Source: Actinomycetes bacterium
GTDB taxonomy: Bacteria; Actinomycetota; Acidimicrobiia; Acidimicrobiales; UBA8190
Direction: 5' to 3'
NCBI GenBank assembly: GCA_021779775.1
Contig: JAJYAB010000002.1
Coordinates: 1-19,682 of the forward strand
DNA length: 19,682 bases
Shown here: positions 9,342 through 16,601 of the stretch, piece after piece
How the letters are laid out: every line of letters starts with the position of its first letter
Position numbering within the stretch: position 1 is the stretch's first letter
Translations under genes and position numbers: made by a program
Notes under the pieces: model-generated
The model's database searches: none
The model's input: only the letters and a program-made list of their open reading frames with translations
Told to the model about the DNA's origin: nothing

Positions 9342-10108
9342 GCGGTGGGCTCCTCCGTGCACGTCGTGTCGCTGTCTATCAGCACCGAATTCGCCGCCTG
9401 CCCGGCCAGGCGGCAAGCCAGCGCCGCCCCGGCGTCGTAGGCGGCGTGCTCGGACGGATCGATGGCCGCCCGGTGCCGAGCCAGCGTTGCCATGTCCCCG
9501 CGGGCAGCCGGGCCGGTGAGCGCCGCTGCAGGCCCGAGGCGAGCCACGTCGGACACTGCTGCAGCCGCCAGCCCCACGAAGATGTCCAGCCCGAGGCCTG
9601 CCCGGGCAGCCACCCGCTCGACCTGGCCGAGAAGGCCCACGACGTGGTTGGCGGCGATGCACGCCGCGGCGTGGTAGGCAGCACGCTGGTCGTCGGCCAC
9701 GGTCACCGGGTGCCCGCCGAGCCCTCGGACCAGCTCGACGGCGAAGGGGTCGCCGGCGACGGCGAACATCGCTCCGGATCGCAGCCGGATCCTGGCCACG
9801 TCATCCCCTGCCGGCAACGGAACGAGCGGGTGGAACGAGGCTCGGCGGCGGTGGGGTGCGAGGACGTCGAGCCCGAGCGAGCCTGCCAGGTGGAGGACAA
9901 CGGTCGTCGGACACGGGCGGACCAACGCCGCCACAGCGGCGACCGAACGGTCGGGAACAGCCAGCACCAGCGCATCGACACCTTCAGCTGCCGACGACAG
10001 GTCAACCCCGTGCGCGACGACCCCAGGGACGTCGTACCCGACGTCGGCGAAGGCTGCAGCAAGCGCACGGCCGGCCCGTCCAGGACCAATCAACCGGATG
10101 GTGGTCAC
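9332..10108 (-). CDS. Rossmann-fold DUF2520 protein, distant relative of 6PGDH/ketopantoate reductases
   Basis: Predicted NAD(P)-binding protein of 258 aa. The N-terminus has a dinucleotide-binding turn, IRLIGPGRAGRALAAAF (4-20). DALVLAVPDRSV and FHPLVPL follow, and a helical C-terminal part begins near AYHAAACIAANHVVGL, typical of the DUF2520 half. This family sits directly upstream of panC in many Actinobacteria (Rv3603c in M. tuberculosis), but its reaction is not established to my knowledge. The context and fold make a role near ketopantoate reduction possible; this is inference. I chose GTG 10108 because AGAAAGGGG lies 4 nt upstream; an ATG at 10138 in the same frame has no such site. 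It overlaps panC by 10 nt, so it is probably cotranscribed with it. Confidence 0.85.
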   Translation of the reverse strand: MTTIRLIGPGRAGRALAAAFADVGYDVPGVVAHGVDLSSAAEGVDALVLAVPDRSVAAVAALVRPCPTTVVLHLAGSLGLDVLAPHRRRASFHPLVPLPAGDDVARIRLRSGAMFAVAGDPFAVELVRGLGGHPVTVADDQRAAYHAAACIAANHVVGLLGQVERVAARAGLGLDIFVGLAAAAVSDVARLGPAAALTGPAARGDMATLARHRAAIDPSEHAAYDAGAALACRLAGQAANSVLIDSDTTCTEEPTACA

Positions 10109-10178
10109 CAGACCCCTTTCTGCGCTCCGGCCCCTCATAAAGGGTGCCGGTCGCGTCAGGTGATCGGATCAGAGCTTT

Positions 10179-10219
10179 CTCAGCTTACCCGCCAAGCATG
10201 CTCAGCTTACCCGCCAAGC
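10179..10219. repeat. 22-bp tandem duplication at the folK 3' end
   Basis: The 19-mer ctcagcttacccgccaagc occurs at 10179-10197 and again, identical, at 10201-10219, a period of 22 bp. Read on the minus strand, the first copy is in the folK frame and the second is shifted by one base, making GGG TAA. Confidence 0.95.
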
Positions 10220-10649
10220 GCACCACTCCACCAGCCGCTGCCACATGCTCGGGTCCTGCCAGGTCGGGAGCCAGATCTGCCAGCGGCGCCACCACGAACC
10301 GCCGCTCCCACATCCGGGGGTGGGGGACCACCAGGTCTTCCTCCCGCACCTGCAGATCCCCTACGAGCAGGACGTCGACATCGAGCGTGCGGGGACCCCA
10401 GCGCTCCGACCGGACACGGCCGGCGGCCTGCTCGCAGACCCGGGCGATGTCCAGTAGCTGCCGCGGCGACCGATCGGTGGCGAGCTCGACGACCAGGTTC
10501 AGGAACGGCGGCTGGCCCGGCGGTCCCCCGATCGGATCCGTCTCGTACACCGGTGACACGGCCACCCGGTCCGAAAGGCCCTCGACGGCCTTGCGCAGAT
10601 GAGCGCGGCGGTCCCCCACGTTCGAACCGAGTCCCAGGAACGCACGCAT
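10185..10649 (-). CDS. folK: 2-amino-4-hydroxy-6-hydroxymethyldihydropteridine diphosphokinase
   Basis: Transfers pyrophosphate from ATP to hydroxymethyldihydropterin, giving the substrate of FolP. The product is 154 aa. It has FLGLGSNVGDR at the N-terminus (4-14), SPVYETDPIG, FLNLVVEL, the signature RWGPRTLDVDVLLVG and PHPRMWERRFVVAPLADLAP. The ATG is 3 nt after the folB stop. The 3' end is odd: a 22-bp tandem duplication shifts the frame and supplies the present TAA, so the last five residues come from the second copy. The 76 nt between its stop and the next gene hold no clear terminator. Confidence 0.96.
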   Translation of the reverse strand: MRAFLGLGSNVGDRRAHLRKAVEGLSDRVAVSPVYETDPIGGPPGQPPFLNLVVELATDRSPRQLLDIARVCEQAAGRVRSERWGPRTLDVDVLLVGDLQVREEDLVVPHPRMWERRFVVAPLADLAPDLAGPEHVAAAGGVVRLAGKLSMLGG

Positions 10650-10652
10650 GCC

Positions 10653-11042
10653 CTAGCACGTGCTCCTGACGACGCGGACTCCTGCGGAGGCCAGATCCTC
10701 GGGGACCGGCGGCCGCAGCTTCCGGATGACGACCTGCACGGTGTGCACTCGCCGGTCAGCCAGCACGGCTTCGGCTACCGCCACGGCAAGCGACTCCAGG
10801 AGGCGCCGGCTCTGTCCGCGGACGACGGCGACCGCCGCATCCACAGCCGCCGAGTAGTCGACCGCATCCGACAGGTCATCGCTGATCGCCGCAGCGCCGA
10901 CATCCACCCAGAGGTCGAGGTCCAAGGAGAAGGGTTGGGGCCGCCGCTGCTCCTCGGGCAACACGCCGTGAGTGGCCACCACCCGCAGGTCGCGCAGCTC
11001 GATACGGTCGCCGTCCCCCCAGTTGCCGGACCGGGTTGTCAT
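10653..11042 (-). CDS. folB: dihydroneopterin aldolase
   Basis: Cleaves dihydroneopterin to hydroxymethyldihydropterin and glycolaldehyde in folate synthesis. The product is 129 aa. It begins the fold with DRIELRDLRVVATHGVLPEEQ (12-32). Conserved active-site candidates are the Glu in GVLPEEQ, the Tyr in AVDYSAAV and the Lys in VVIRKLRPPVP. The N-terminal ten residues before the fold are variable in the family. The ATG overlaps the stop of the phosphatase-like gene as ATGA. The TAG stop is 3 nt before folK. Substrate supply would need a dihydroneopterin triphosphate phosphatase, and no standard one (NudB-type Nudix) is in the window. Confidence 0.94.
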   Translation of the reverse strand: MTTRSGNWGDGDRIELRDLRVVATHGVLPEEQRRPQPFSLDLDLWVDVGAAAISDDLSDAVDYSAAVDAAVAVVRGQSRRLLESLAVAVAEAVLADRRVHTVQVVIRKLRPPVPEDLASAGVRVVRSTC

Positions 11043-11548
11043 CCCCGGGACACCACGTCAACGGCTTGGGCGACCAGATCGCGCCCCGCCGGACCCATCT
11101 GGTGGCCGACCAGGCGCTCGACCACGGTGATCGCCTGGGGCCCGCCGGGAAGCCGGCTGGACCAGAGCAGATACCCGGCGACGACCCCCATGACCCTGTC
11201 GCCGAGCTCCTCTTGGTGCAAGAGGAGGCGCTCGCCGCTCGACAGCCAACCATCGAGCTGCGAGAAGAGATCGGCCAGCACCTCGCGGGCATCGCCCGAT
11301 GGTCCCAGGGGAAAGTGCGACGATGCCAGATCCCCTTCTCCGTAGGCCGCGAGGTTGTGCGGCGAGGGAAGGAGCGACACCACCCGCTCGAACCCCTGCA
11401 TACGGAGCCAGATGATCTCCTCCTGGCGCCGCACACGTCGGTGATTGGGCGCGAACCCGCCAGGCCGCTCACTGACCGCCAGATGGTCCTTCACCACCCA
11501 CGTGAAGTTCCGCGGCGGGATGCCCGCCGCCCATCTGCCCTTCACCAT
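11039..11548 (-). CDS. tyrosine/dual-specificity phosphatase-like protein lacking the catalytic cysteine (predicted pseudophosphatase)
   Basis: A 169-aa protein between folP and folB whose overall pattern resembles small dual-specificity phosphatases. It starts with RNFTWVVKDHLAVSERPGG, continues with WLRMQGFERVVSLLPSPHNL and HFPLGPSGDAREVLADLFSQ, and then has LLLHQEELGDRVMGVVAGYL where the HCX5R loop would be. Aligned that way, the nucleophilic cysteine is Gln112 while His111 and Arg118 remain; the whole protein contains no cysteine. D86 in GPSGD sits where a general acid is often found. I chose ATG 11548, which overlaps folP by 7 nt; GTG 11545 is equally possible. It ends with ATGA into folB, so it is embedded in the folate operon. 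It may be a regulatory or scaffold pseudoenzyme; a role in dihydroneopterin phosphate removal is speculative. The family assignment rests on pattern reading by eye. Confidence 0.7.
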   Translation of the reverse strand: MVKGRWAAGIPPRNFTWVVKDHLAVSERPGGFAPNHRRVRRQEEIIWLRMQGFERVVSLLPSPHNLAAYGEGDLASSHFPLGPSGDAREVLADLFSQLDGWLSSGERLLLHQEELGDRVMGVVAGYLLWSSRLPGGPQAITVVERLVGHQMGPAGRDLVAQAVDVVSRG

Positions 11549-12444
11549 TGCCGCAGCACCGTGCCCGTTCCCGGCACACCGTGTCGGCGGATCGAGCCGC
11601 AGGTAGCACCGACCAACAGCGCTGCCTGCACTGTCGCCGCCACGTCGTGGACCCGGACCATCGACGCACCTGACCCCATGGCCCAGACAGCGGTAGCCAA
11701 CGACCCCGGCAAGCGCTCGGTGACCGGCGCCGGGGAGCCGTCGGGCCGGGGAACCAACCTCCCGAGGAAGCCCTTGCGGCTGGTGCCCACCATAACGGGC
11801 AAGCCCTCGTCGACCAGCTCGCCGAGGTGCCGGAGGAGCGAGAGGTTGTGCTGCGGAGTCTTGCCGAACCCGATGCCTGGATCGAGCCATACCTCGGGGA
11901 CTCCGGCGGTAAGGGCGGTCCGTGCCCGACCGAGCAAGGTGGCGTGCACCTCGGCAACCACGTCGCCGTAGCGGGGATCGTCCTGCATGGTGGCGGGGGT
12001 GCCCTGCATGTGCATGGCGACCCAACCCACCCCGGCGGCGGCGGCCACGGGCCACAACGACCCGGAGATGTCGTTGATGAGGGTCGCCCCGACTTCCATG
12101 GCCGCTTCGGCGACCCGGCGCTTGACGGTGTCGACGGACAGCCGGGCCTGCCCGGCCAGAGCTTCGACGACCGGCACGACGCGGCGCAGCTCCTCGCCCA
12201 GCGGCACCGGACGGGCCCCCGGCCTGCTCGACTCGCCCCCGACATCGATGATGTCGGCGCCTTCCGCCACCATGGCCAGTCCCCGCTCGACGGCCTCCTG
12301 GCGATCCACATAGCGCCCGCCGTCGGAGAACGAATCAGGAGTGACGTTCAAGACTCCCATGACCAACGGCCGCACGGGCCGTAGCGTAGGGCCGGACGAC
12401 AGACCAGGCTCGACGTGTTCGGCTCGGACCGTCGACCCCGTCAC
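11542..12444 (-). CDS. folP: dihydropteroate synthase
   Basis: Joins hydroxymethyldihydropterin diphosphate and p-aminobenzoate; the target of sulfonamides. The product is 300 aa. The TIM-barrel signatures are all present: VMGVLNVTPDSFSDGG (28-43), DIIDVGGESSRPGA (64-77), LSVDT, LINDISG, WVAMHMQGTP, DPGIGFGKT, VGTSRKGFLG and VRVHDV. About 25 variable residues precede the barrel, including a stretch that could be trimmed by a later start. The GTG start overlaps the folE stop as GTGA, so translation is probably coupled. It ends inside the start of the phosphatase-like gene. Confidence 0.97.
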   Translation of the reverse strand: MTGSTVRAEHVEPGLSSGPTLRPVRPLVMGVLNVTPDSFSDGGRYVDRQEAVERGLAMVAEGADIIDVGGESSRPGARPVPLGEELRRVVPVVEALAGQARLSVDTVKRRVAEAAMEVGATLINDISGSLWPVAAAAGVGWVAMHMQGTPATMQDDPRYGDVVAEVHATLLGRARTALTAGVPEVWLDPGIGFGKTPQHNLSLLRHLGELVDEGLPVMVGTSRKGFLGRLVPRPDGSPAPVTERLPGSLATAVWAMGSGASMVRVHDVAATVQAALLVGATCGSIRRHGVPGTGTVLRQW

Positions 12445-13010
12445 CGGCCGTGGACGAACTGCATGGCCTCCGCCCTCGTGCGGGGGTCGTCTCGGAACAG
12501 ACCACGGACCGCCGACGTGATGGTGAGGGCGCCGGGCTTGCGGACTCCCCGCATCGACATGCAGAGATGCTCGGCCTCGACGACGACCAGCACACCCCGG
12601 GGTGCGAGCACTCCCACCATGGTGTCGGCGATCTGCGAGGTCATGCGCTCCTGCACCTGCAGCCGACGGGCAAAGGCGTCCACCAGGCGGGCCAGCTTCG
12701 AAAGGCCCGTGATCCGGCCGTCCTCACCGGGGATGTACGCCACATGAGCCTTGCCGACGAACGGCACCAGGTGGTGCTCGCACAGCGACGAGAACGGGAT
12801 GTCACGCACCATGACCATCTCATCGTGCTCGGCAGCGAACGTGACGGTCAGATGGCGGCCGGGGTCTTCGAGATGGCCGGAGAACAGCTCCTCGTACATC
12901 GCGGCGATCCGCCGAGGCGTCCGGAGCAGGCCGTCGCGCTCGGGATCCTCGCCAACGGCCTCGAGCAATTGGCGGACCAAGACCTCCACCCGAGCAGAGT
13001 CGACGGTCAA
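12441..13010 (-). CDS. folE: GTP cyclohydrolase I
   Basis: Converts GTP to dihydroneopterin triphosphate, the entry step of folate synthesis. The product is 189 aa. Zinc ligands are Cys77 and His80 in SLCEHHLVPF and Cys150 in AEHLCMSMRG; GLSKLARLVDAFARRLQVQE and TSQIADT are typical of the family. The start is a TTG at 13010. It is supported by GGAGGT at 13021-13016 with a 5-nt spacer and by the N-terminus matching the family length. The gene lies 41 nt after hpt. In Mycobacterium and relatives ftsH usually sits between hpt and folE; it is absent from this position here. Confidence 0.97.
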   Translation of the reverse strand: MTVDSARVEVLVRQLLEAVGEDPERDGLLRTPRRIAAMYEELFSGHLEDPGRHLTVTFAAEHDEMVMVRDIPFSSLCEHHLVPFVGKAHVAYIPGEDGRITGLSKLARLVDAFARRLQVQERMTSQIADTMVGVLAPRGVLVVVEAEHLCMSMRGVRKPGALTITSAVRGLFRDDPRTRAEAMQFVHGR

Positions 13011-13051
13011 TGCCCACCTCCGGTTCGACCCACTGCACTCACCGATGCCGA

Positions 13052-13612
13052 TCAGTCCACCGGCACCGGGCCACGGTAGACCCGTATGTCAGGGACGTTG
13101 CGATAGCGCTCGGCCACGTCGAGGCCATAGCCAACCACGAAGTCGGGCGGGATGTGAAAGCCGACGTACCGAAGATCGAGAGGCGCGCGCTGACGGCCCT
13201 CCTTCACCAGCAGCGCACAGACCTCCAAGCTGGCCGGCTGCCGGGCGAGCAGGCTGCGTCGCAGGTAGGAGAGGGTGAGCCCGCTGTCCACGATGTCCTC
13301 GACCACCAGCACATGGCGGCCGGTCAGATCGGAGTCGAGGTCCTTGACGATGCGCACCACGCCGCTGGTTGCCGTACCTGAGCCGTAGGACGCCACCGCC
13401 ATGACATCGATCTCTACCGGTAAGGCGATGGCACGAGCCAGGTCGCTCATGAACACGAAGGCGCCCTTCAGCACCCCGACGAGCAACGGGGGCCTGTCGG
13501 CGTAGTCCTCCGTGATCTGCACACCAAGATCCTCGATCCGCTGGTGGAGGTCGTGCTCCGACACGATGACCTCACCGAGATCAGGGTGCCCCTGCCAATG
13601 GCCAGTGCTCAC
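13052..13612 (-). CDS. hpt: hypoxanthine phosphoribosyltransferase
   Basis: Purine salvage: hypoxanthine or guanine plus PRPP gives IMP or GMP. The product is 186 aa. It has LLVGVLKGAFVFMSDLARAI (43-62), SYGSGTATSG, the PRPP loop VLVVEDIVDSGLTLSYL (101-117) and the C-terminal FVVGYGLDVAERYRNVPDI. The frame is open well upstream, with an ATG at 13687 and a GTG at 13708 just after tilS. I chose GTG 13612 because GGAGG lies at 13623-13619 with a 6-nt spacer, and because the product then starts a few residues before the conserved HPDLGEVIVSE. The 98 nt between tilS and this start may hold a promoter; only a weak TAGTGT -10-like hexamer is visible. Confidence 0.94.
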   Translation of the reverse strand: MSTGHWQGHPDLGEVIVSEHDLHQRIEDLGVQITEDYADRPPLLVGVLKGAFVFMSDLARAIALPVEIDVMAVASYGSGTATSGVVRIVKDLDSDLTGRHVLVVEDIVDSGLTLSYLRRSLLARQPASLEVCALLVKEGRQRAPLDLRYVGFHIPPDFVVGYGLDVAERYRNVPDIRVYRGPVPVD

Positions 13613-13710
13613 CAGGGCCCTCCGGCCTGCCCGGCCTCCCCGTGCGTCATCGGTGCCGACACTATCGGACCACAGGTCGGCGCCCATGGCCGTACCGCGC
13701 AACGGCACGT

Positions 13711-14577
13711 TCAGCCCGTCGGGCCAGCGACCAGACGGCCGCGGCGACGCCGGACCCGGATACCAGGGGCGACGTCGGTGGCAGCGGCCGCGCCGGCGGC
13801 CACAGCCAGCACCCGTTCGACTGCAGCGGCGTCGGGCGGGTGGTCTGCGGATCGGAGCCACCGGCGAGCTGCTCGTCGGGCCAGGGGAAGCGGGGCGGCA
13901 GCCAGGGTGGCTGCGTCGGCCGGGTCGATGGCACTCGACAACTGGTCGAGCAGACTGGCCTCGTCGGCGAGCAGTCGAGCCTGGCGAGCCAGCACCGGCA
14001 CCAGGTCACGCCCCGCAGCATAGGAACACGCCGGAAGCAGATCATGACGTACGGCATTACGGAGGAACCGTCGGTCGGCATTGGTGGGATCCACCACCGG
14101 GTCGAGCGACAACGACGCACACAGGTCGTGGGTGTCGCTTCGACGGATGGAGAGCAGCGGATGGACCGGCCCTGGGCGCATTCCGGCAAGGCCGTCAAGC
14201 CCGGCGCCCCGGAACAGATTGAGCACCACCGTCTCCGCCTGGTCGTCCATCGTATGACCGGTGGCCGAGCCTTCTGGCAGCACCGCCCGGCGGGCGATCC
14301 GTGCCCGCGCTTCGAGGTTCGGACCTGGGGGCACTGGAGCTCGCACCGAGCGGAAGACGGCGCCGAAGCGGCGGGCGGCAGACGCCACCACGGCAGCTTC
14401 GCCGGCTGAACCGGCGCGCAAGCCGTGGTCGACGTGGATGGCAGTCACCCGGCAGCCCGCAGCACACGCCAGAGCGAGAAGGGCGAGCGAGTCGGCACCA
14501 CCCGACACCGCGCACGAGAGGGGCTCACCAGGGCCGGGGAAGGTGCACCGCTCCAGGAGATCGGCGGCGGACGGCAT
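13711..14577 (-). CDS. tilS: tRNA(Ile)-lysidine synthase, short form
   Basis: Modifies the wobble cytidine of tRNA-Ile(CAU) to lysidine so that it reads AUA. The product is 288 aa. The ATP-pyrophosphatase P-loop is SGGADS (25-30); IHVDHGLRAGSAGEA and ATGHTMDDQAETVVLNLFRG follow, then PLLSIRR and DPTNADRRFLRNAVRHDLLP. It keeps the catalytic domain and a small helical part but lacks the two C-terminal domains of the longer E. coli type, as is common in Actinobacteria. The ATG shares one base with the upstream stop (TGATG). In Mycobacterium tilS, hpt and the zincin are also neighbours. Confidence 0.95.
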   Translation of the reverse strand: MPSAADLLERCTFPGPGEPLSCAVSGGADSLALLALACAAGCRVTAIHVDHGLRAGSAGEAAVVASAARRFGAVFRSVRAPVPPGPNLEARARIARRAVLPEGSATGHTMDDQAETVVLNLFRGAGLDGLAGMRPGPVHPLLSIRRSDTHDLCASLSLDPVVDPTNADRRFLRNAVRHDLLPACSYAAGRDLVPVLARQARLLADEASLLDQLSSAIDPADAATLAAAPLPLARRAARRWLRSADHPPDAAAVERVLAVAAGAAAATDVAPGIRVRRRRGRLVAGPTG

Positions 14578-15662
14578 CAACCGGAAACCAGGCGGGCAGG
14601 TCCCATCCGCTCGACCCATGCTGCCGGGCAGCGGATCTCCTCCATGGTCGGCAACGCCTCGGGTCCGTCCCACACCCGAGCGAACAGTTCGTGGCCGCCC
14701 GCCGCTTCGACGGCCTCGATGAAGGACTCCCCCTGCTGGTACTGACGGAGCTTGGCGTCGATGCCGGTCAATTGCTGGAGGAGGCGGGCCGGGGCGCTCG
14801 CTCGCTTCCGCCGCTCACGCAGTGTGTGGGCGAACCAATCAGCCTCACCGACGGCGTCGGCTCCAGCTCGGTCCATCGTGATGTCGCCGTGACCTTCGAG
14901 CAGGCTCATGAGAGCGGCAATCTGCCGGAGGACGGCAAGCTGCTCCGGCGGTGCCATCAACCCCAGCATCCCGACGTCGTCGAGCGGGCTGTGGCCGCCG
15001 CGGGCCGCGGCCACCGCTCGTCGCAACGCCTCGGCGAACCGCCGGGGATCGGGTACCGTGGTGGACAGCCCTTCCTCCACCAACGACAGGAAGTGGGCGT
15101 GGAGCCAGGGGACACCGGCGAATTGGCACCGGTGGGTCACTTCGTGGAGGGCAATCCACAGTCGGAACGCCTTCGGTGGGAAGCCGTTACGCCGTTCGAG
15201 CGCCACGATGTTCGGGCCGACGTAGGAGACCACGTCCCCTGCATCGCCGTCGGCGATCAGCAGGTCGTACTGTCCGAGCACTCGGGTGGACATCCACCCG
15301 AGCACGACGCCGAGCTGGGCCCCACTGACCTGGCGGGTGACCCTCTCCATGGCCGGTGAGACCGGCCGGTGCTCGAGCTGCTGCAGAACCGGTCCGAGCA
15401 GCCGGCGGAACGAGTCCAGGTTGTTGCGCACCCAGCCGGCGCGGTCAACGACATGGGCCCGAGCCGGGCCGGTCGCCGGCCGAAGGCCCGTGGCCTCGAC
15501 CACCAGGGATTCGGCGATCGTTGTCGCTTCGGCGAAGTCGTCGTCCAGCGCCGACCACGCCGCTGCATCGAGCGGGTCAGTGGAAATCCCGAAGCGTGTC
15601 TTTCCCTGGGCCACCCAGACGGCGACGCGCTCAGCGGCTGCCCACCCGACCGGATTCTCCAT
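14577..15662 (-). CDS. zinc-dependent metalloprotease-like protein (actinobacterial zincin, DUF2342/Rv3626c type)
   Basis: A 361-aa protein of the actinobacterial family that sits next to tilS and hpt and is often annotated as zincin or F420-biosynthesis-associated protein. Its function is not established. The zinc motif HEVTH is at residues 173-177 in WIALHEVTHRCQFAGVPWL, and a possible third ligand glutamate is in LVEEGLST about 20 residues later. Other family-like segments are GAQLGVVLGWMSTRVLGQYD, SYVGPNIVALE and LEGHGDITMDRAG. No signal peptide or membrane segment is visible, so it is probably cytoplasmic. I start it at ATG 15662; ATG 15674, four codons earlier, is possible, and neither has a well-spaced Shine-Dalgarno. 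Confidence 0.85.
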   Translation of the reverse strand: MENPVGWAAAERVAVWVAQGKTRFGISTDPLDAAAWSALDDDFAEATTIAESLVVEATGLRPATGPARAHVVDRAGWVRNNLDSFRRLLGPVLQQLEHRPVSPAMERVTRQVSGAQLGVVLGWMSTRVLGQYDLLIADGDAGDVVSYVGPNIVALERRNGFPPKAFRLWIALHEVTHRCQFAGVPWLHAHFLSLVEEGLSTTVPDPRRFAEALRRAVAAARGGHSPLDDVGMLGLMAPPEQLAVLRQIAALMSLLEGHGDITMDRAGADAVGEADWFAHTLRERRKRASAPARLLQQLTGIDAKLRQYQQGESFIEAVEAAGGHELFARVWDGPEALPTMEEIRCPAAWVERMGPARLVSG

Positions 15663-15682
15663 CCCCCCAAGCATACGGAGTG

Positions 15683-15958
15683 TTACGCGGGCCCTGATGC
15701 CTGCCGCCGCTCCTCCTCGGCCAGGGCGTCCCGCACCCGGTCGACCAGCGCCTGTGGCACATGGTCTTTGCACCGGTTGGCGACGACCTGGCGTAGCTCG
15801 GCCTCGAAGTCGTATACCTCCACGCATGGCGGGCACTCGTCGAGATGTCGCTGGATGGCCGCCCGCCGCTCATCGGTCAGCTCACCATCGAGGTAGCGAT
15901 AGAGCCGACCGATCGTGTCGCTGCAGTCGTATGCGCGGTCTCCGGTGCCCATCTCCAC
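15683..15958 (-). CDS. rsrA: RsrA-like zinc anti-sigma factor
   Basis: Redox-sensing anti-sigma factor predicted to hold the adjacent SigR-type sigma factor until oxidised. The product is 91 aa. The zinc/thiol motif is His38-x3-Cys42-x2-Cys45 (HLDECPPC) with Cys12 upstream in YDCSDT. These positions match the known RsrA set (C11, H37, C41, C44) shifted by one. A further Cys62 is in NRCKDHVP. GTG 15958 is favoured over ATG 15952 because GAGGAG lies 7 nt upstream (15971-15966). It follows sigR by 30 nt, the standard arrangement. Known biology of the pair in Streptomyces involves disulfide stress and mycothiol; applying that here is inference from the motifs. Confidence 0.9.
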   Translation of the reverse strand: MEMGTGDRAYDCSDTIGRLYRYLDGELTDERRAAIQRHLDECPPCVEVYDFEAELRQVVANRCKDHVPQALVDRVRDALAEEERRQASGPA

Positions 15959-15988
15959 GCGTCTTCTCCTCTGGTCGCTCGGCCGGGC

Positions 15989-16567
15989 CTAGCGACCGGC
16001 GTCGGCCGTACCGACAAGCCCACGCTCCTGTGCAAATCCCCATAACGCCTTCTGCAGCGCCTTTCTTCCCCGGTGGATGCGGCTCATCACGGTGCCGATC
16101 GGCACGTTGGTGATGTTGGCGATCTCCTTGTACGAGAAGCCTTCGACGTCGGCCAGCAGGACGGCGATGCGGAACGCCTCGGGGAGCGACTCGAGCGCCG
16201 ACTTGACCTCATCGTCGGTGAAGGTGTCGAACATCTCGTCCTCAGCTGAACGTCCCGCGCCGGCAGCCCGCAGATCGCCTACCCGATGGTAGAGGAAGAG
16301 GTCCTCGACGTCTTCGACGTCTGCCTTCTCCGGCCGGCGCTTTGCCGCCCGATAACTGTTGATGAAGGTGTTGGTGAGGATTTTGTACAGCCAGGCCCTC
16401 AGATTGGTACCCTCTTCAAACCCTGCAAACGCCCGGTACGATTTAAGAAAGGTCTCCTGCACGAGGTCTTCGGCATCAGCCGGGTTGCGCGTCATGCGCA
16501 GCGCGGCCGAGTACAGCGCAGGCATGTGCTCCATGGCAAGGTCCGTGAATCGTCCCTGGTCGGCCAT
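15989..16567 (-). CDS. sigR: ECF RNA polymerase sigma factor, SigR/SigH type
   Basis: Extracytoplasmic-function sigma factor, likely controlling a thiol-oxidative stress regulon. The product is 192 aa. Region 2 covers about residues 14-80 with DAEDLVQETFLKSYRAF (31-47) and NLRAWLYKILTNTFINSYR. The acidic linker around residues 82-115 (VEDVEDLFLYHR) is as in SigR. Region 4 spans about 117-180: VKSALESLPEAFRIAVLLAD, then VEGFSYKEIA and VPIGTVMSRIHRGRKAL. The ATG at 16567 has a weak AGGG 7 nt upstream. A -10-like TAGGGT ends 6 nt before the ATG, so the mRNA may be leaderless instead. A hexamer tandem array ends 34 nt upstream of the start. Confidence 0.93.
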   Translation of the reverse strand: MADQGRFTDLAMEHMPALYSAALRMTRNPADAEDLVQETFLKSYRAFAGFEEGTNLRAWLYKILTNTFINSYRAAKRRPEKADVEDVEDLFLYHRVGDLRAAGAGRSAEDEMFDTFTDDEVKSALESLPEAFRIAVLLADVEGFSYKEIANITNVPIGTVMSRIHRGRKALQKALWGFAQERGLVGTADAGR

Positions 16568-16573
16568 AAGCGC

Positions 16574-16601
16574 ACCCTACTGCCGGGCTGCGACGATGAC
16601 C
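16574..16601 (-). promoter_or_regulatory. candidate sigR promoter next to the hexamer array
   Basis: On the minus strand the hexamer TAGGGT lies 6 nt before the sigR ATG and fits the TANNNT -10 pattern. GGGTCA about 17 bp upstream is a poor -35 and abuts the tandem array. I did not see the GGAAT/GTT pair expected of a SigR-autoregulated promoter. The same bases could serve as a weak ribosome binding site. Confidence 0.3.

Noticed and set aside
11549..12055. Upstream extension of the phosphatase-like frame into folP
   Set aside because: This part is the shadow of folP in another frame, with biased Arg/Gly/Pro composition and no motifs.
13613..13861. Longer N-terminus for hpt starting at 13687, 13708 or 13861
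   Set aside because: The extra residues show no family similarity and partly overlap tilS. The strong GGAGG 6 nt before GTG 13612 explains the start better.
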